From Bacteroidales bacterium (GTDB lineage Bacteria > Bacteroidota > Bacteroidia > Bacteroidales > F082), in the NCBI GenBank assembly GCA_017965765.1, contig JAGCPJ010000067.1, positions 1 through 40,264 on the forward strand: a stretch of DNA of 40,264 nucleotides. The letters are read 5' to 3'. Of the stretch, positions 15,863-24,332 are shown piece by piece. A program made the position numbers and the translations under genes. Every line of letters begins with the position of its first letter. The first letter of the stretch is position 1. The notes under the pieces are model-generated. The model had not been told where the DNA came from, searched no databases, and saw only the letters and a program-made list of their open reading frames with translations.

Positions 15863-17569
15863 ATGGAGAATTTCATCGTATCAGCAAGGAAATACAGGCC
15901 TGCGACCTTCGACACCGTAGTCGGGCAGCAGTCCATCACAACGACATTGAAGAATGCCATCCGCAACAACACGCTTGCCCAGGCGTTCCTGTTTTGCGGT
16001 CCCAGAGGCGTAGGCAAGACCACCTGTGCCCGTATCATGGCGAAGACCATCAACTGCCTGCATCCCACAGAAAACATGGAGGCCTGCAACGAGTGCGAAT
16101 CGTGCAAGGCGTTCAACAACAACGCCTCGTTCAACATCTACGAACTTGACGCGGCATCCAACAACTCGGTGGATGACATCCGAAACTTGGTGGAGCAGGT
16201 GCGCATCCCTCCGCAGATCGGACAGTACAAAGTCTATATCATCGACGAGGTCCACATGCTCAGCACCGCTGCCTTCAACGCCTTCCTGAAGACCTTGGAA
16301 GAGCCGCCGGCGTATGCCAAGTTTATCTTGGCCACCACGGAAAAGCACAAGATCATTCCGACCATCCTTTCTCGGTGTCAAATATTTGATTTCAAGCGCA
16401 TTACAATTGACGACATCGAAAAACACCTGGCGTACGTAGCCTCTCAAGAAGGGATCCAAGCCGAACCCGAAGCCTTGAACATCATCGCCCAAAAAGCCGA
16501 CGGTGCGCTTCGCGACGCCTTGTCGATCTTCGACCAGATGGTCAGCTTCTCTGGAAAGAACATCACCTACAAGTCCGTGATCGAGAACCTCAACGTGCTG
16601 GACTACGACTATTATTTCAGGATTGTGGACGACCTGCTGCAAGGCCAAACGAGCGACATCCTCTTGGTACTCAACGACATCATCAACAAAGGCTTTGAGC
16701 CACAGCACTTTATCACCGGCCTGGGCAACCATCTGAGGAGCCTGCTGGTGAGCAAAGACGCCGCCACCACACAACTTCTGGAAGTCAGCCAGCAGCTCCG
16801 CCAACGCTATATCGACCAATCTGCCCGTTGTCCCCTGCCCTTCCTGATTCGCGCCATCGACATCAACGACCGCTGCGACATCGACTATCGCAATTCCAGC
16901 AACAAGCGACTTCACCTGGAGGTGAACCTACTTAAGATGATGAATGCGGAATTCGGAATTCGGAATCCTAATCCAAATACGCCGACGGCAAACCCTACGT
17001 TGGGCGGAGGTAATCCGCCCCAAAAAACGGAAAACGGAGAACGGAAAACGGAAAACGGAGAACGGAAAACGGAAAACGGAGAACGGAGAACGGAAAACGA
17101 AGCTACCGTTCCGAGGCAACGAACTAGAGGGGGAACGAGTACCATCTCCATCACACAGAGTCTGGAACAAGCCGTCAAGGAAGATGCGGTGGAACCCACT
17201 TGGGACTCCCCTTTCACCCAGGAACAGCTGGAATCCTCCTGGAATGAGTTCGTCAACAAACACAAGAAGATCTCACCGAACTTCGCTGCAGGATTGGGAA
17301 AGTACAAGCCCCAACTCAAGGCGGCAAACGAGATCCACTTCCAAGTCGATAACAAGTTGTTTGAGAGCGACACTGAAGGCATGAGCGCCTTGAAGAGTCA
17401 CCTGAAAAACACTTTACACAACAACATCTACACCCTGATTCCTGAAATTGCAGAGAAACCTGCGGAGATAGAAGCTTACACCGACAAAGAGAAGTTTGAG
17501 AAACTGGCCGAAGCACATCCAGAACTGAGGAAACTGCAGGCAGCGCTGAAGCTGGAGGGAGACTTGTAA
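15863..17569 (+). CDS. dnaX: DNA polymerase III subunit gamma/tau, with in-frame heptamer-repeat linker
   Basis: 568 residues; the ATPase of the replicative clamp loader. Walker A is GPRGVGKTT (46-54), zinc-binding cysteines are C65, C75, C78 and C81, Walker B is DEVH (128-131) and the SRC sensor is 170-172. Residues 1-355 hold AAA+ and collar domains. A low-complexity linker (about 358-425) follows, then a C-terminal segment (FTQEQLESSWNEFVNKHKKI onward) typical of Bacteroidota tau. The linker is encoded by two heptamer tracts (16942-16976 and 17028-17097), giving NAEFGIRN and then repeated KTENGER. The same repeats are intergenic elsewhere, so this linker seems to have gained an intergenic-type element in frame. 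No slippery AAAAAAG-type frameshift site was identified with confidence. Confidence 0.95.
   Translation: MENFIVSARKYRPATFDTVVGQQSITTTLKNAIRNNTLAQAFLFCGPRGVGKTTCARIMAKTINCLHPTENMEACNECESCKAFNNNASFNIYELDAASNNSVDDIRNLVEQVRIPPQIGQYKVYIIDEVHMLSTAAFNAFLKTLEEPPAYAKFILATTEKHKIIPTILSRCQIFDFKRITIDDIEKHLAYVASQEGIQAEPEALNIIAQKADGALRDALSIFDQMVSFSGKNITYKSVIENLNVLDYDYYFRIVDDLLQGQTSDILLVLNDIINKGFEPQHFITGLGNHLRSLLVSKDAATTQLLEVSQQLRQRYIDQSARCPLPFLIRAIDINDRCDIDYRNSSNKRLHLEVNLLKMMNAEFGIRNPNPNTPTANPTLGGGNPPQKTENGERKTENGERKTENGERRTENEATVPRQRTRGGTSTISITQSLEQAVKEDAVEPTWDSPFTQEQLESSWNEFVNKHKKISPNFAAGLGKYKPQLKAANEIHFQVDNKLFESDTEGMSALKSHLKNTLHNNIYTLIPEIAEKPAEIEAYTDKEKFEKLAEAHPELRKLQAALKLEGDL
16942..16976. repeat. Heptamer tract (GAATTCG type) inside dnaX
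   Basis: Units GAATGCG, GAATTCG, GAATTCG, GAATCCT and AATCCAA lie in the reading frame of dnaX and encode NAEFGIRNPN. The same unit family (GCGGAAT/ATTCCGC) is intergenic at 2774-2807 and 19648-19664. Confidence 0.75.
17028..17097. repeat. Heptamer tract (CGGAAAA/CGGAGAA), ten units, inside dnaX
   Basis: Ten consecutive 7-bp units, each CGGAAAA or CGGAGAA, run in frame through dnaX. Because 3 x 7 = 21 bp, the protein repeats every 7 residues (KTENGER). The same units form a purely intergenic tract at 34803-34851. Confidence 0.95.
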
Positions 17570-17600
17570 GAATGCGGAATTACAATTCAAAACATATAAA

Positions 17601-19649
17601 ATGAAAAACAAAATCTTTATCGCTATGATGGTAGCAGGAACAATGATTGCCGGCTGTACGCCGAACGAGAAACCCATCGAACAATCTGCAAAAGAAATCG
17701 TACCCGCCATTAACACGGACAACATGGATACATCCATCAATCCGGCGGAGGATTTCTTCCGTTATTGCAACAACAATTGGTTGAAAAACAATCCGATACC
17801 AGAGGAATATACGACCTACGGCGCTTTCACGGAGATTGACCAACAAAACGAGTTGCTCATCCAGGACATCATCAAGGAGGTGTCGGCCGACACTAGCGCC
17901 GTGGATGGCAGTGTGGCACAAAAGATTCGCGACTTTTACAATGCAGGCATGGATACCATTGCCATCAACGAGCGCGGTTACAGCGAACTCCTTCCCTACT
18001 TTGAGATGGTCGATGGCTTGACCGACAAAGCCCAACTTGGCGAGTTGCTGGGCAAGCTCCACTACAACGGGTTTGGCGGCTTCTTCAACGCCGGTCCTTC
18101 AACCGACCCGAAAAATGCCGAGATGGTCATCATGCACCTGTATCAAGGTGGACTGAGCCTCCCCGACCGCGACGATTACCTCACCGAGGAGTCGCAGGAG
18201 ATGCGTGACAAATATGTCGAACACGTATCCAAGATGTTCCAGCTCGTCGGCGTAAATGCCGACGAGGCCAACGCCAAAGCCAAGGGCATCCTCGCCCTCG
18301 AGACTGCCCTCGCCAACAACTCCTTGAGTCGTGTGGAACGCCGAGACCCCGACCGCACCTACAACATGCGCAGTTTGGTTGACTTGCAGAAATCCACCCC
18401 CAACTTCAAATGGGACGAGTACTTCATCAATGCCGGCGTCAAAGAACTCTTCAGTGACCTCAACGTGGGCATGCCCGACTTCATCAGCGCCCTCAATGGT
18501 ATCATCCTCAACACCGACCTCAGCACCATCAAGGACTACCTGAAATGGAATATCATCTCTGGAAGCGCCTCTATGCTCAGCGACGATTTCGTGGAAGAGG
18601 ACTTCAACTTCTACAGCAACTACCTCTACGGCCAGGAAGTGCAACAACCCCGTTGGCGCCGTATCTTGAATGCCACCAGCGGCTGTCTCGGCGAGGCCAT
18701 CGGACAGATTTACGTGGAGAAACACTTCCCTGCCGCCGCCAAAGAGCGCATGGAAGCCTTGGTGGCCAACCTGAAGGTCGCCCTGGGCGAACGCATCAAA
18801 GCCCTTGACTGGATGAGCGAGGAGACCAAAGAAAAAGCTTTGAACAAACTCAGCTGCATCAATGTGAAGGTCGGCTATCCCAACAAATGGAAAGACTACA
18901 CCGACTACGTCGTCACCCCTGAGTCCTACTTCCAAAACGTCCATAGCGCCATCCGCTTCGAGACCGACCGTGAGATGGCCAAGCTCGGCAAACCTGTTGA
19001 CAAGGACGAATGGTTCATGACCCCGCAGACCGTCAATGCCTACTATAGCCCCGAGATGAACGAGATCGTGTTCCCCGCTGGCATCCTTCAGCCTCCGTTC
19101 TTCAACCAGGAAGCTGACGACGCCGTCAACTACGGTGGCATCGGCGTGGTGATCGGCCATGAAATGACCCACGGCTTCGACGACCAAGGCTGCAAATACG
19201 ATGAAAAGGGCAACCTCAACAACTGGTGGACCGAGGAAGACGCAGCCCTCTTCAAGGAACGCACCCAACAGTTGGTTAAACTCTTCAATGAGTTCGAGTT
19301 GAGAGGCCATCACATTAACGGCGAGCTCACCTTGGGTGAAAACATCGCCGACCTCGGCGGACTCAACATCGCATGGGATGCCTACCAGAAGACCGAAGAG
19401 GCCAAGGCCAACAAGAGTATCGACGGCTTCACCCCTGCCCAGCGTTTCTTCATCAGCTACGGCACCATCTGGCGTAACAACATCCGCGACAAGGCTTTGG
19501 AACGCCGCATCAAAGAAGACGTACACTCACCTGCGGAAGCCCGCGTCAACCGTACCCTCGGCTCCATGCCGCACTTCTACGAAGCCTTCGAAATCCTGCC
19601 TGAAAACAAGATGTACATCGCACCTGAGGAAAGAGCGGCGATTTGGTAA
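17601..19649 (+). CDS. pepO: M13 family (neprilysin/PepO-like) zinc metallopeptidase lipoprotein
   Basis: 682 residues. The signal peptide ends in a lipobox, IAGC, with C19 the lipidated residue, so it is likely membrane-anchored facing the periplasm or surface. The zinc site is HEMTH (520-524) within VVIGHEMTHGFDDQG, with E580 in GENIADLGGL as third ligand. INPAEDFFRYCNNNWLKNN near the start and NAYYSPEMNEIVFPAGILQP before the zinc site are M13 hallmarks. The family cleaves oligopeptides. It follows dnaX by 31 bp, a gap containing one GAATGCG-type repeat; no separate promoter was recognised. Confidence 0.95.
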   Translation: MKNKIFIAMMVAGTMIAGCTPNEKPIEQSAKEIVPAINTDNMDTSINPAEDFFRYCNNNWLKNNPIPEEYTTYGAFTEIDQQNELLIQDIIKEVSADTSAVDGSVAQKIRDFYNAGMDTIAINERGYSELLPYFEMVDGLTDKAQLGELLGKLHYNGFGGFFNAGPSTDPKNAEMVIMHLYQGGLSLPDRDDYLTEESQEMRDKYVEHVSKMFQLVGVNADEANAKAKGILALETALANNSLSRVERRDPDRTYNMRSLVDLQKSTPNFKWDEYFINAGVKELFSDLNVGMPDFISALNGIILNTDLSTIKDYLKWNIISGSASMLSDDFVEEDFNFYSNYLYGQEVQQPRWRRILNATSGCLGEAIGQIYVEKHFPAAAKERMEALVANLKVALGERIKALDWMSEETKEKALNKLSCINVKVGYPNKWKDYTDYVVTPESYFQNVHSAIRFETDREMAKLGKPVDKDEWFMTPQTVNAYYSPEMNEIVFPAGILQPPFFNQEADDAVNYGGIGVVIGHEMTHGFDDQGCKYDEKGNLNNWWTEEDAALFKERTQQLVKLFNEFELRGHHINGELTLGENIADLGGLNIAWDAYQKTEEAKANKSIDGFTPAQRFFISYGTIWRNNIRDKALERRIKEDVHSPAEARVNRTLGSMPHFYEAFEILPENKMYIAPEERAAIW

Positions 19650-19664
19650 TGCGGAATGCGGAAT
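19648..19664. repeat. Short heptamer tract (AATGCGG type)
   Basis: AATGCGG twice plus a partial AAT fill the 21-bp gap between the M13 peptidase and the acyltransferase. The first unit overlaps the TAA stop. Confidence 0.65.
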
Positions 19665-19670
19665 TAAAGT

Positions 19671-20258
19671 ATGAGTATTAAAAAATTCATAGGCAAAATG
19701 GGGCTTCGCCTTGGCGGTTGGAAGATCGTCAACGAAGCCCCTTCCGATTTAGGTAACGCCGTCTGCATCGTGGCTCCCCATACCGCCATCGAGGACTTCT
19801 TCGTAGGCCTGGCATTCTATTGGTACTACGGGATCAAGTTCAAGGTGATGATCAAAAAAGAGTTCTTCAAACCTGTCCTCGGTTGGATCTTGAAGAAAGC
19901 AGGTGGCATCCCCGTCAACCGTGGACATCAGAATCACCTGGTAGATCAGATGATTGACATGTTCAACAACAACAAAGACACCCACCTCATCATCTGCCCT
20001 GAAGGCACAAGAAAAGCTGTAAACCACTGGAAAAAAGGGTTTTACGTCATCGCTCAAGGAGCCAACGTTCCGATCATTCTAGGTTTCATCGACTACAAAA
20101 GAAGGTATTGCGGAATCGAACGCATCTTCTATCCCACCGGAGATTACGAAAAGGACTTGGCGGAGATTTGGGATTACTATAAAGACATCAAGGCGAAACA
20201 CCCGGAAGGCTTCAATCTCGATGAGCAATATAGAACCGATTCAGCTCAGCCTTCTTGA
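19671..20258 (+). CDS. PlsC-type 1-acylglycerol-3-phosphate acyltransferase family protein
   Basis: 195 residues. The acyltransferase motif HX4D is HTAIED (H37, D42), and the substrate-phosphate motif is EGTR (111-114) in ICPEGTRKAV. GGIPVNRG (78-85) is the usual third block. The protein is shorter than typical PlsC and lacks a clear N-terminal membrane helix, so it belongs to the small soluble-like PlsC branch. The acceptor may be lysophosphatidate or another lipid. Its last 47 bp overlap the 3' end of the convergent GH3 gene. Confidence 0.87.
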   Translation: MSIKKFIGKMGLRLGGWKIVNEAPSDLGNAVCIVAPHTAIEDFFVGLAFYWYYGIKFKVMIKKEFFKPVLGWILKKAGGIPVNRGHQNHLVDQMIDMFNNNKDTHLIICPEGTRKAVNHWKKGFYVIAQGANVPIILGFIDYKRRYCGIERIFYPTGDYEKDLAEIWDYYKDIKAKHPEGFNLDEQYRTDSAQPS

Positions 20259-22386
20259 TTGAAAAGGAGACTTTTCTTGTCTCACCGGCCTTGAGACGAA
20301 CACGTTGGAACGCCACCAACTGCTCCGACGAAAGCGCCAATCCAGGGGTGTGCTCTTGAGCATAAAGCTGCACTACCTCCTCTCCTGCAACAGCGCCAAT
20401 ATTGGTCACCGTGACAGCGACTTCGTCACCGTTGGTTTCCAGTTCGCCATACGCAAACCGGGCATAGCTTAATCCATAACCGAAAGGATACAATGGCTTG
20501 GACGATTCCTCTACATAATCGCCCGTGACAGGTTGCGAGTGATAGACCGGGATTTGCCCGACGGAACGCGGAATCGAGATGGGTAGCTTGCCAGACGGAT
20601 TGTAATCGCCCCAGAGGATATCCGCCAAAGCCGAACCACCTTCCATGCCGGGGTACCACAAAAGCAGCAGGGCGTCGCTCTGTTCACTGGCGCTGTTCAT
20701 CTCCATGGGTCGCCCACAGATATACACCGTCACCACAGGTTTGCCCAAGGCATAGATACGCTGCATCAGCTCCTCCTGACGGCCCAACAGCCCCAATGTG
20801 GCACGGTCGTAACCTTCGCCACAGTCCATGTCCGAGACATGTTCGTCCACGATGGCAGCGCCCGTGTCCTCGTAACTCGTCTTGAAGTCACGTGCTGAGG
20901 AACCACCCACTACCAACACGATCGCATCAGCTTTCTGAGCCACCTTGACAGCAGCTTCAATATCGGCGTCCTGTGTGTCGCGCACCGCACAGCCTTTGGC
21001 GTAGAGCACCTCTGCCCTACCCTTGGCTTGGATACCTTCGAGCATGGTCACGATTCGGTCTGGATCCTGAGGAGCGGTATAGTCGCCCAGTTGGTTGTAC
21101 ATGTTGTCCGCATTAGGGCCGATGACTGCCACCTTCTTGACGGCATCGCCGAAAGGAAGGATGCCGTTGTTTTTCAGCAGCACTGCCGACTCTAAGGCCA
21201 CTTGCTTGGCCAGCTGCGTGTGCTCCTTGGTACCCACCTCGCTCAAGGCGCATGTTTCATCCACGTATGGATCATCGAACAGTCCGAGATCGTATTTCAA
21301 CTGCAACACATGGCGCACTGCGCGGTCGATGTCCGTTTCGGTGACGAGTCCACGGTGCAATGCTTCTTTGAGAAAGCCGCCGTAGTTGTAGCCCCCAAGG
21401 TCGATATCGACACCGGCTTTCAGCGCCAGGGCAGCGGCTTCGGCAGGATCGGCGGCCACATGATGCGTAGCATAGAGCGCATTGATGGCGTTAAGGTCGG
21501 CGAAGACCACGCCTTTGAACTCCCAGCGACCGCGCAGGATCTCTTGGAGCAGCCAGGCATTGGCAGAGCAAGGCACGCCATCGATGGTGTTATAGGCCGT
21601 CATTACCGATCCGGCACAACCTTCTTTCACCGCCATTTCAAAGGCTGGAAGATAATCATGCTCCAGGCGGTTGGGTCCCACATCGGCTGTTGCGGCATTA
21701 TGTCCGCCTTGCGGGATGCCGTAAGCGGCTAAGTGTTTCAGGGTGGCGATGACATGCTGTTGCATGCCTTTGACGACGGCGGCGCCTAGTGTCCCGGAAA
21801 GATACGGGTCTTCTCCGAAGGTCTCTTCCACCCTCGACCAGCGCGGGTCACGGGCGATGTCGAGCACTGGGCCATAGCCCACATGGGCACCTTGGCGACG
21901 CACCTCGCGTCCCATGACCTCGCCCATCCGTTCCAGCAGGTCGGGATCCCAAGTGCTGGCTTGGCCGATGCCCGTAGGAAACACAGTAGTGCCCACAGCC
22001 ATGTGTCCGTGGGGTGTCTCTTCACAGAACAGCAAGGGGATACCGAGGCGGGTATGCTCCACTGCATGACGCTGCATCATGTTCAGCAGCCTTGCGGACT
22101 CTTGGGGATGCAGTCCCGTCTCGACGGTCTTCCGCGACCACGGGTCGGCGCGTAGCACTGCCCAGCAAGAACCCAAAGGCAGGGTGTCCATCGTCCGGAT
22201 GAAATCGTCGGCAAGCCACAATGAATCACCGTCCTTGCCGTAGTAGTTGAAGCCTATCGGACAGGTCAGCTGTCCGCATTTCTCATCCAGTGTCATCTGC
22301 GACAACAACACCTCCACCCGATCCTGCTGTTTAGTGCAGGAGGCGAGTATCATCGCGAGGGGAAGCAACCACAGCCAACGTCTCAT
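20212..22386 (-). CDS. Glycoside hydrolase family 3 lipoprotein (BglX-like beta-glucosidase)
   Basis: 724 residues from the ATG at 22386. The start overlaps the ddh stop codon (ATGA), favouring it over the ATG 18 bp upstream. A signal peptide ends LASC, with C17 the lipidated residue. The catalytic nucleophile is D297 in GVVFADLNAIN; TLKHLAAYGIPQGGHN and SVMTAYNTIDGVPCSAN are GH3 barrel motifs. A (alpha/beta)6 second domain and a C-terminal fibronectin-like domain (VTVTNIGAVAGEEVVQLYAQ) follow. It most likely removes glucose or related sugars from glycans. The family also includes xylosidases and exo-hexosaminidases, so the exact sugar is open. Confidence 0.92.
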   Translation of the reverse strand: MRRWLWLLPLAMILASCTKQQDRVEVLLSQMTLDEKCGQLTCPIGFNYYGKDGDSLWLADDFIRTMDTLPLGSCWAVLRADPWSRKTVETGLHPQESARLLNMMQRHAVEHTRLGIPLLFCEETPHGHMAVGTTVFPTGIGQASTWDPDLLERMGEVMGREVRRQGAHVGYGPVLDIARDPRWSRVEETFGEDPYLSGTLGAAVVKGMQQHVIATLKHLAAYGIPQGGHNAATADVGPNRLEHDYLPAFEMAVKEGCAGSVMTAYNTIDGVPCSANAWLLQEILRGRWEFKGVVFADLNAINALYATHHVAADPAEAAALALKAGVDIDLGGYNYGGFLKEALHRGLVTETDIDRAVRHVLQLKYDLGLFDDPYVDETCALSEVGTKEHTQLAKQVALESAVLLKNNGILPFGDAVKKVAVIGPNADNMYNQLGDYTAPQDPDRIVTMLEGIQAKGRAEVLYAKGCAVRDTQDADIEAAVKVAQKADAIVLVVGGSSARDFKTSYEDTGAAIVDEHVSDMDCGEGYDRATLGLLGRQEELMQRIYALGKPVVTVYICGRPMEMNSASEQSDALLLLWYPGMEGGSALADILWGDYNPSGKLPISIPRSVGQIPVYHSQPVTGDYVEESSKPLYPFGYGLSYARFAYGELETNGDEVAVTVTNIGAVAGEEVVQLYAQEHTPGLALSSEQLVAFQRVRLKAGETRKVSFSIKKAELNRFYIAHRD

Positions 22387-23282
22387 ACCAGTCGTCCAAT
22401 CCATTCGTCACGATCGCCAGGCAGCATGTCAACGACAGGAATCTCCACCATGGTGTAGCATCCCGGCTGGAGGCGCATGGAGGCGCGTGCCACGTTGACC
22501 AGCACTTGTCCCGTCAGCGCAGGGTTGTTGATGGACATGTTGAACTCGAAGCGTTGGTTCTGGGTCTTACCCGAGACGCCCTTGCGCACCAGGTTCACGC
22601 CATGGCCCATATCGCGGACCTCGTCCACACTATCCACGGCAAACACGTGGGTCTCGTCGTTGGCGAAATAAGGATCCGCCTTGATGTCCTTTGTCACCTG
22701 TTCCAACGTAAAACCATCTTCCAGTTCCACATACACCATGCGGCGATGGATACCTTCCCCCAGCGGGATGGTCACCGACAAGGCGTTTTTCACCCCTTTC
22801 TTGGAGCGCACGCAGACGCTGTGGCCCATTGACATACCAGGACCGAAGTTGGTGTATGACAGCCCTTTAGGTGCCAAACTTTGCATCAGCGTCCGCACGA
22901 TGGAGTCCGAACCCGGGTCCCATCCTGCAGCAATCACACTGACCGTGTTCGTCGCCTTGTTGATGGGCATCAGTTCACGGCGGTAATCCGCTATCGAAGT
23001 GTGGATGTCGAATGAATCCACCGTGTTAATACCCAAAGGCAGGATCTGTTTGGCATATTCCGGGCAGGAACGCGTCGGACAGGCCAGGATGGCCACATCC
23101 ACTTTACCCAGTTCCTTGATATCTTTTACCACAGGGTAATTGGTCAGTTCCAAAGGCAGGTTCTCCGCACCATGGCGGCGGACGATACCAGCGACTTCAA
23201 AGTCAGGGGCCGCTTCCAAGGCTTCCAAGGCGAAGCGACCGACATTGCCGTAACCCACGACGGCGGCAGAAAAAGTATTCAT
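22383..23282 (-). CDS. ddh: meso-Diaminopimelate D-dehydrogenase
   Basis: 299 residues. It performs the one-step NADPH-dependent amination of tetrahydrodipicolinate to meso-diaminopimelate, giving lysine and peptidoglycan precursors. The Rossmann motif is VVGYGNVGRFALEAL (8-22), and VDSFDIHTSI, AAGWDPGSDSIVRTL and NFGPGMSMGHSVCV are strong family signatures. No TAnnTTTG box was seen just upstream; the leader is a heptamer tract. The GH3 gene begins inside its stop codon, so the two are translated together, a pairing with no obvious pathway logic. Confidence 0.96.
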   Translation of the reverse strand: MNTFSAAVVGYGNVGRFALEALEAAPDFEVAGIVRRHGAENLPLELTNYPVVKDIKELGKVDVAILACPTRSCPEYAKQILPLGINTVDSFDIHTSIADYRRELMPINKATNTVSVIAAGWDPGSDSIVRTLMQSLAPKGLSYTNFGPGMSMGHSVCVRSKKGVKNALSVTIPLGEGIHRRMVYVELEDGFTLEQVTKDIKADPYFANDETHVFAVDSVDEVRDMGHGVNLVRKGVSGKTQNQRFEFNMSINNPALTGQVLVNVARASMRLQPGCYTMVEIPVVDMLPGDRDEWIGRLV

Positions 23283-23286
23283 AATA

Positions 23287-23328
23287 GTGAGGAGTTAGGA
23301 GTGAGGAGTAAATAGTTAAGAGTTAAAG
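23287..23328. repeat. Heptamer tract (GTGAGGA type)
   Basis: Units GTGAGGA, GTTAGGA, GTGAGGA, GTAAATA, GTTAAGA and GTTAAAG fill the gap between the EamA transporter and ddh (both minus). The tract covers the stop codon and last codons of the EamA gene. Confidence 0.8.
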
Positions 23329-24245
23329 ATTTTTTTATTGATGTTAAGCATGACGATGGCAAACAGCATGACGAATGCTGCAATCCATTGTACCACAGAG
23401 TATTTCGTGTGATTGACAAAGTAGTCGAGCACCACTGCCGTAATGGGATACAGCAGTTCCAAGAACGTTGAGATGGACGCCTTTACGTTGCGCAGTCCAT
23501 AGTAATAGAGAAAGATGGCTCCTGAACCCGTCGTCAGTCCGATCAGTGCGACGAAAAGCCAGTTGCGCCCAGTGACTTGGGTGAAGTCGCCGATATGACC
23601 ACCGACAAGCACGATGCCCAGCATGATGAGTGTGGTGAATCCATAGCGGAAGAAAGTGGAGGTCACGAAGGAATAGTTGCCGAGAATCTTTTTGGAGAAG
23701 ACGGTGGAGCTACCGAAGGAGAAAGCCGCCAGCAATGAGAGCAGCGCCGCATAGAAGGTGGCAATGCCATTGGTGCTGAAGTCCGGGAGGTTCCATCCGA
23801 AGGTCATGAAATAACCGGCAACAAGTGCGATGGCCGCCCAGAGCACAAAGTCTTTCTTGACCCGCTCCTTCAGAATGATCCGTGCCAAGAGGATGGCGAA
23901 GATCGGTTGCAGCTTCTGAAGCAGTACAACAACAGATAAGTTGTTGAAATTCAGCAGGAAAAGCGATTTTACTATGGCCAAGGTTCCCAAAGCGCCACCG
24001 AAGAGGGCGACCAACAGGAAATAGATCAAATCCGAGCGCGTCATCGTCTTCAACTGCCTGTATTCCCGATAGAAGAAGCAGTTCATCAGGACAAAGGGGA
24101 ACAGATGCAGCAAGAAGACGACAAAAGAGGTGTTGAGGTTGTAGAGTTGTGGGGTGAGCAGGATGCCGTCGATGCCCCAAAGCATCGCGGAGAAAGCCAC
24201 TGCAAGGGCTCCTTTGACCCGAATATTGCGCTCAGTATTCCCCAT
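23316..24245 (-). CDS. EamA/DMT-family transporter
   Basis: 309 residues from the ATG at 24245 with about ten hydrophobic helices in two EamA repeats. ALAVAFSAMLWGIDGILLTP starts the first and AALLSLLAAFSFGSSTVFSK starts the second; LEPITAVV-type ends appear as LELLYPITAVVLDYF. These inner-membrane proteins export metabolites or amino acids; the substrate is not readable. An ATG at 24269 is in frame but lies over the promoter box. It precedes ddh on the same strand by 33 bp, so they may be one operon. Confidence 0.9.
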   Translation of the reverse strand: MGNTERNIRVKGALAVAFSAMLWGIDGILLTPQLYNLNTSFVVFLLHLFPFVLMNCFFYREYRQLKTMTRSDLIYFLLVALFGGALGTLAIVKSLFLLNFNNLSVVVLLQKLQPIFAILLARIILKERVKKDFVLWAAIALVAGYFMTFGWNLPDFSTNGIATFYAALLSLLAAFSFGSSTVFSKKILGNYSFVTSTFFRYGFTTLIMLGIVLVGGHIGDFTQVTGRNWLFVALIGLTTGSGAIFLYYYGLRNVKASISTFLELLYPITAVVLDYFVNHTKYSVVQWIAAFVMLFAIVMLNINKKIFNS

Positions 24246-24266
24246 AACCTTTCCTAAAAGAAGATG

Positions 24267-24274
24267 CAAAAATA
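24267..24274 (-). promoter_or_regulatory. Putative -7 box TATTTTTG (minus)
   Basis: TATTTTTG on the minus strand, 21 bp upstream of the EamA ATG at 24245. Together with 24296-24303 it forms a compact divergent promoter region. Confidence 0.6.
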
Positions 24275-24295
24275 CAACATTTTCTATTTTTTTAT

Positions 24296-24303
24296 TATTT
24301 TTG
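24296..24303 (+). promoter_or_regulatory. Putative -7 box TATTTTTG (plus)
   Basis: TATTTTTG on the plus strand, 29 bp upstream of the C25 peptidase ATG at 24333. Confidence 0.6.
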
Positions 24304-24332
24304 CAGTTTATTACTAAAAAAAGTCATCTTTT

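Noticed and set aside
17028-17097. Possible CRISPR or minisatellite array
   Set aside because: The units are 7 bp with no spacers, and the tract is in frame within dnaX, so a CRISPR array is excluded.
18099-19526. Minus-strand open frame of 475 codons
   Set aside because: It lies fully antisense to the M13 metallopeptidase, whose zinc motifs and lipobox are clear, and its composition is that of a codon-shadow frame.
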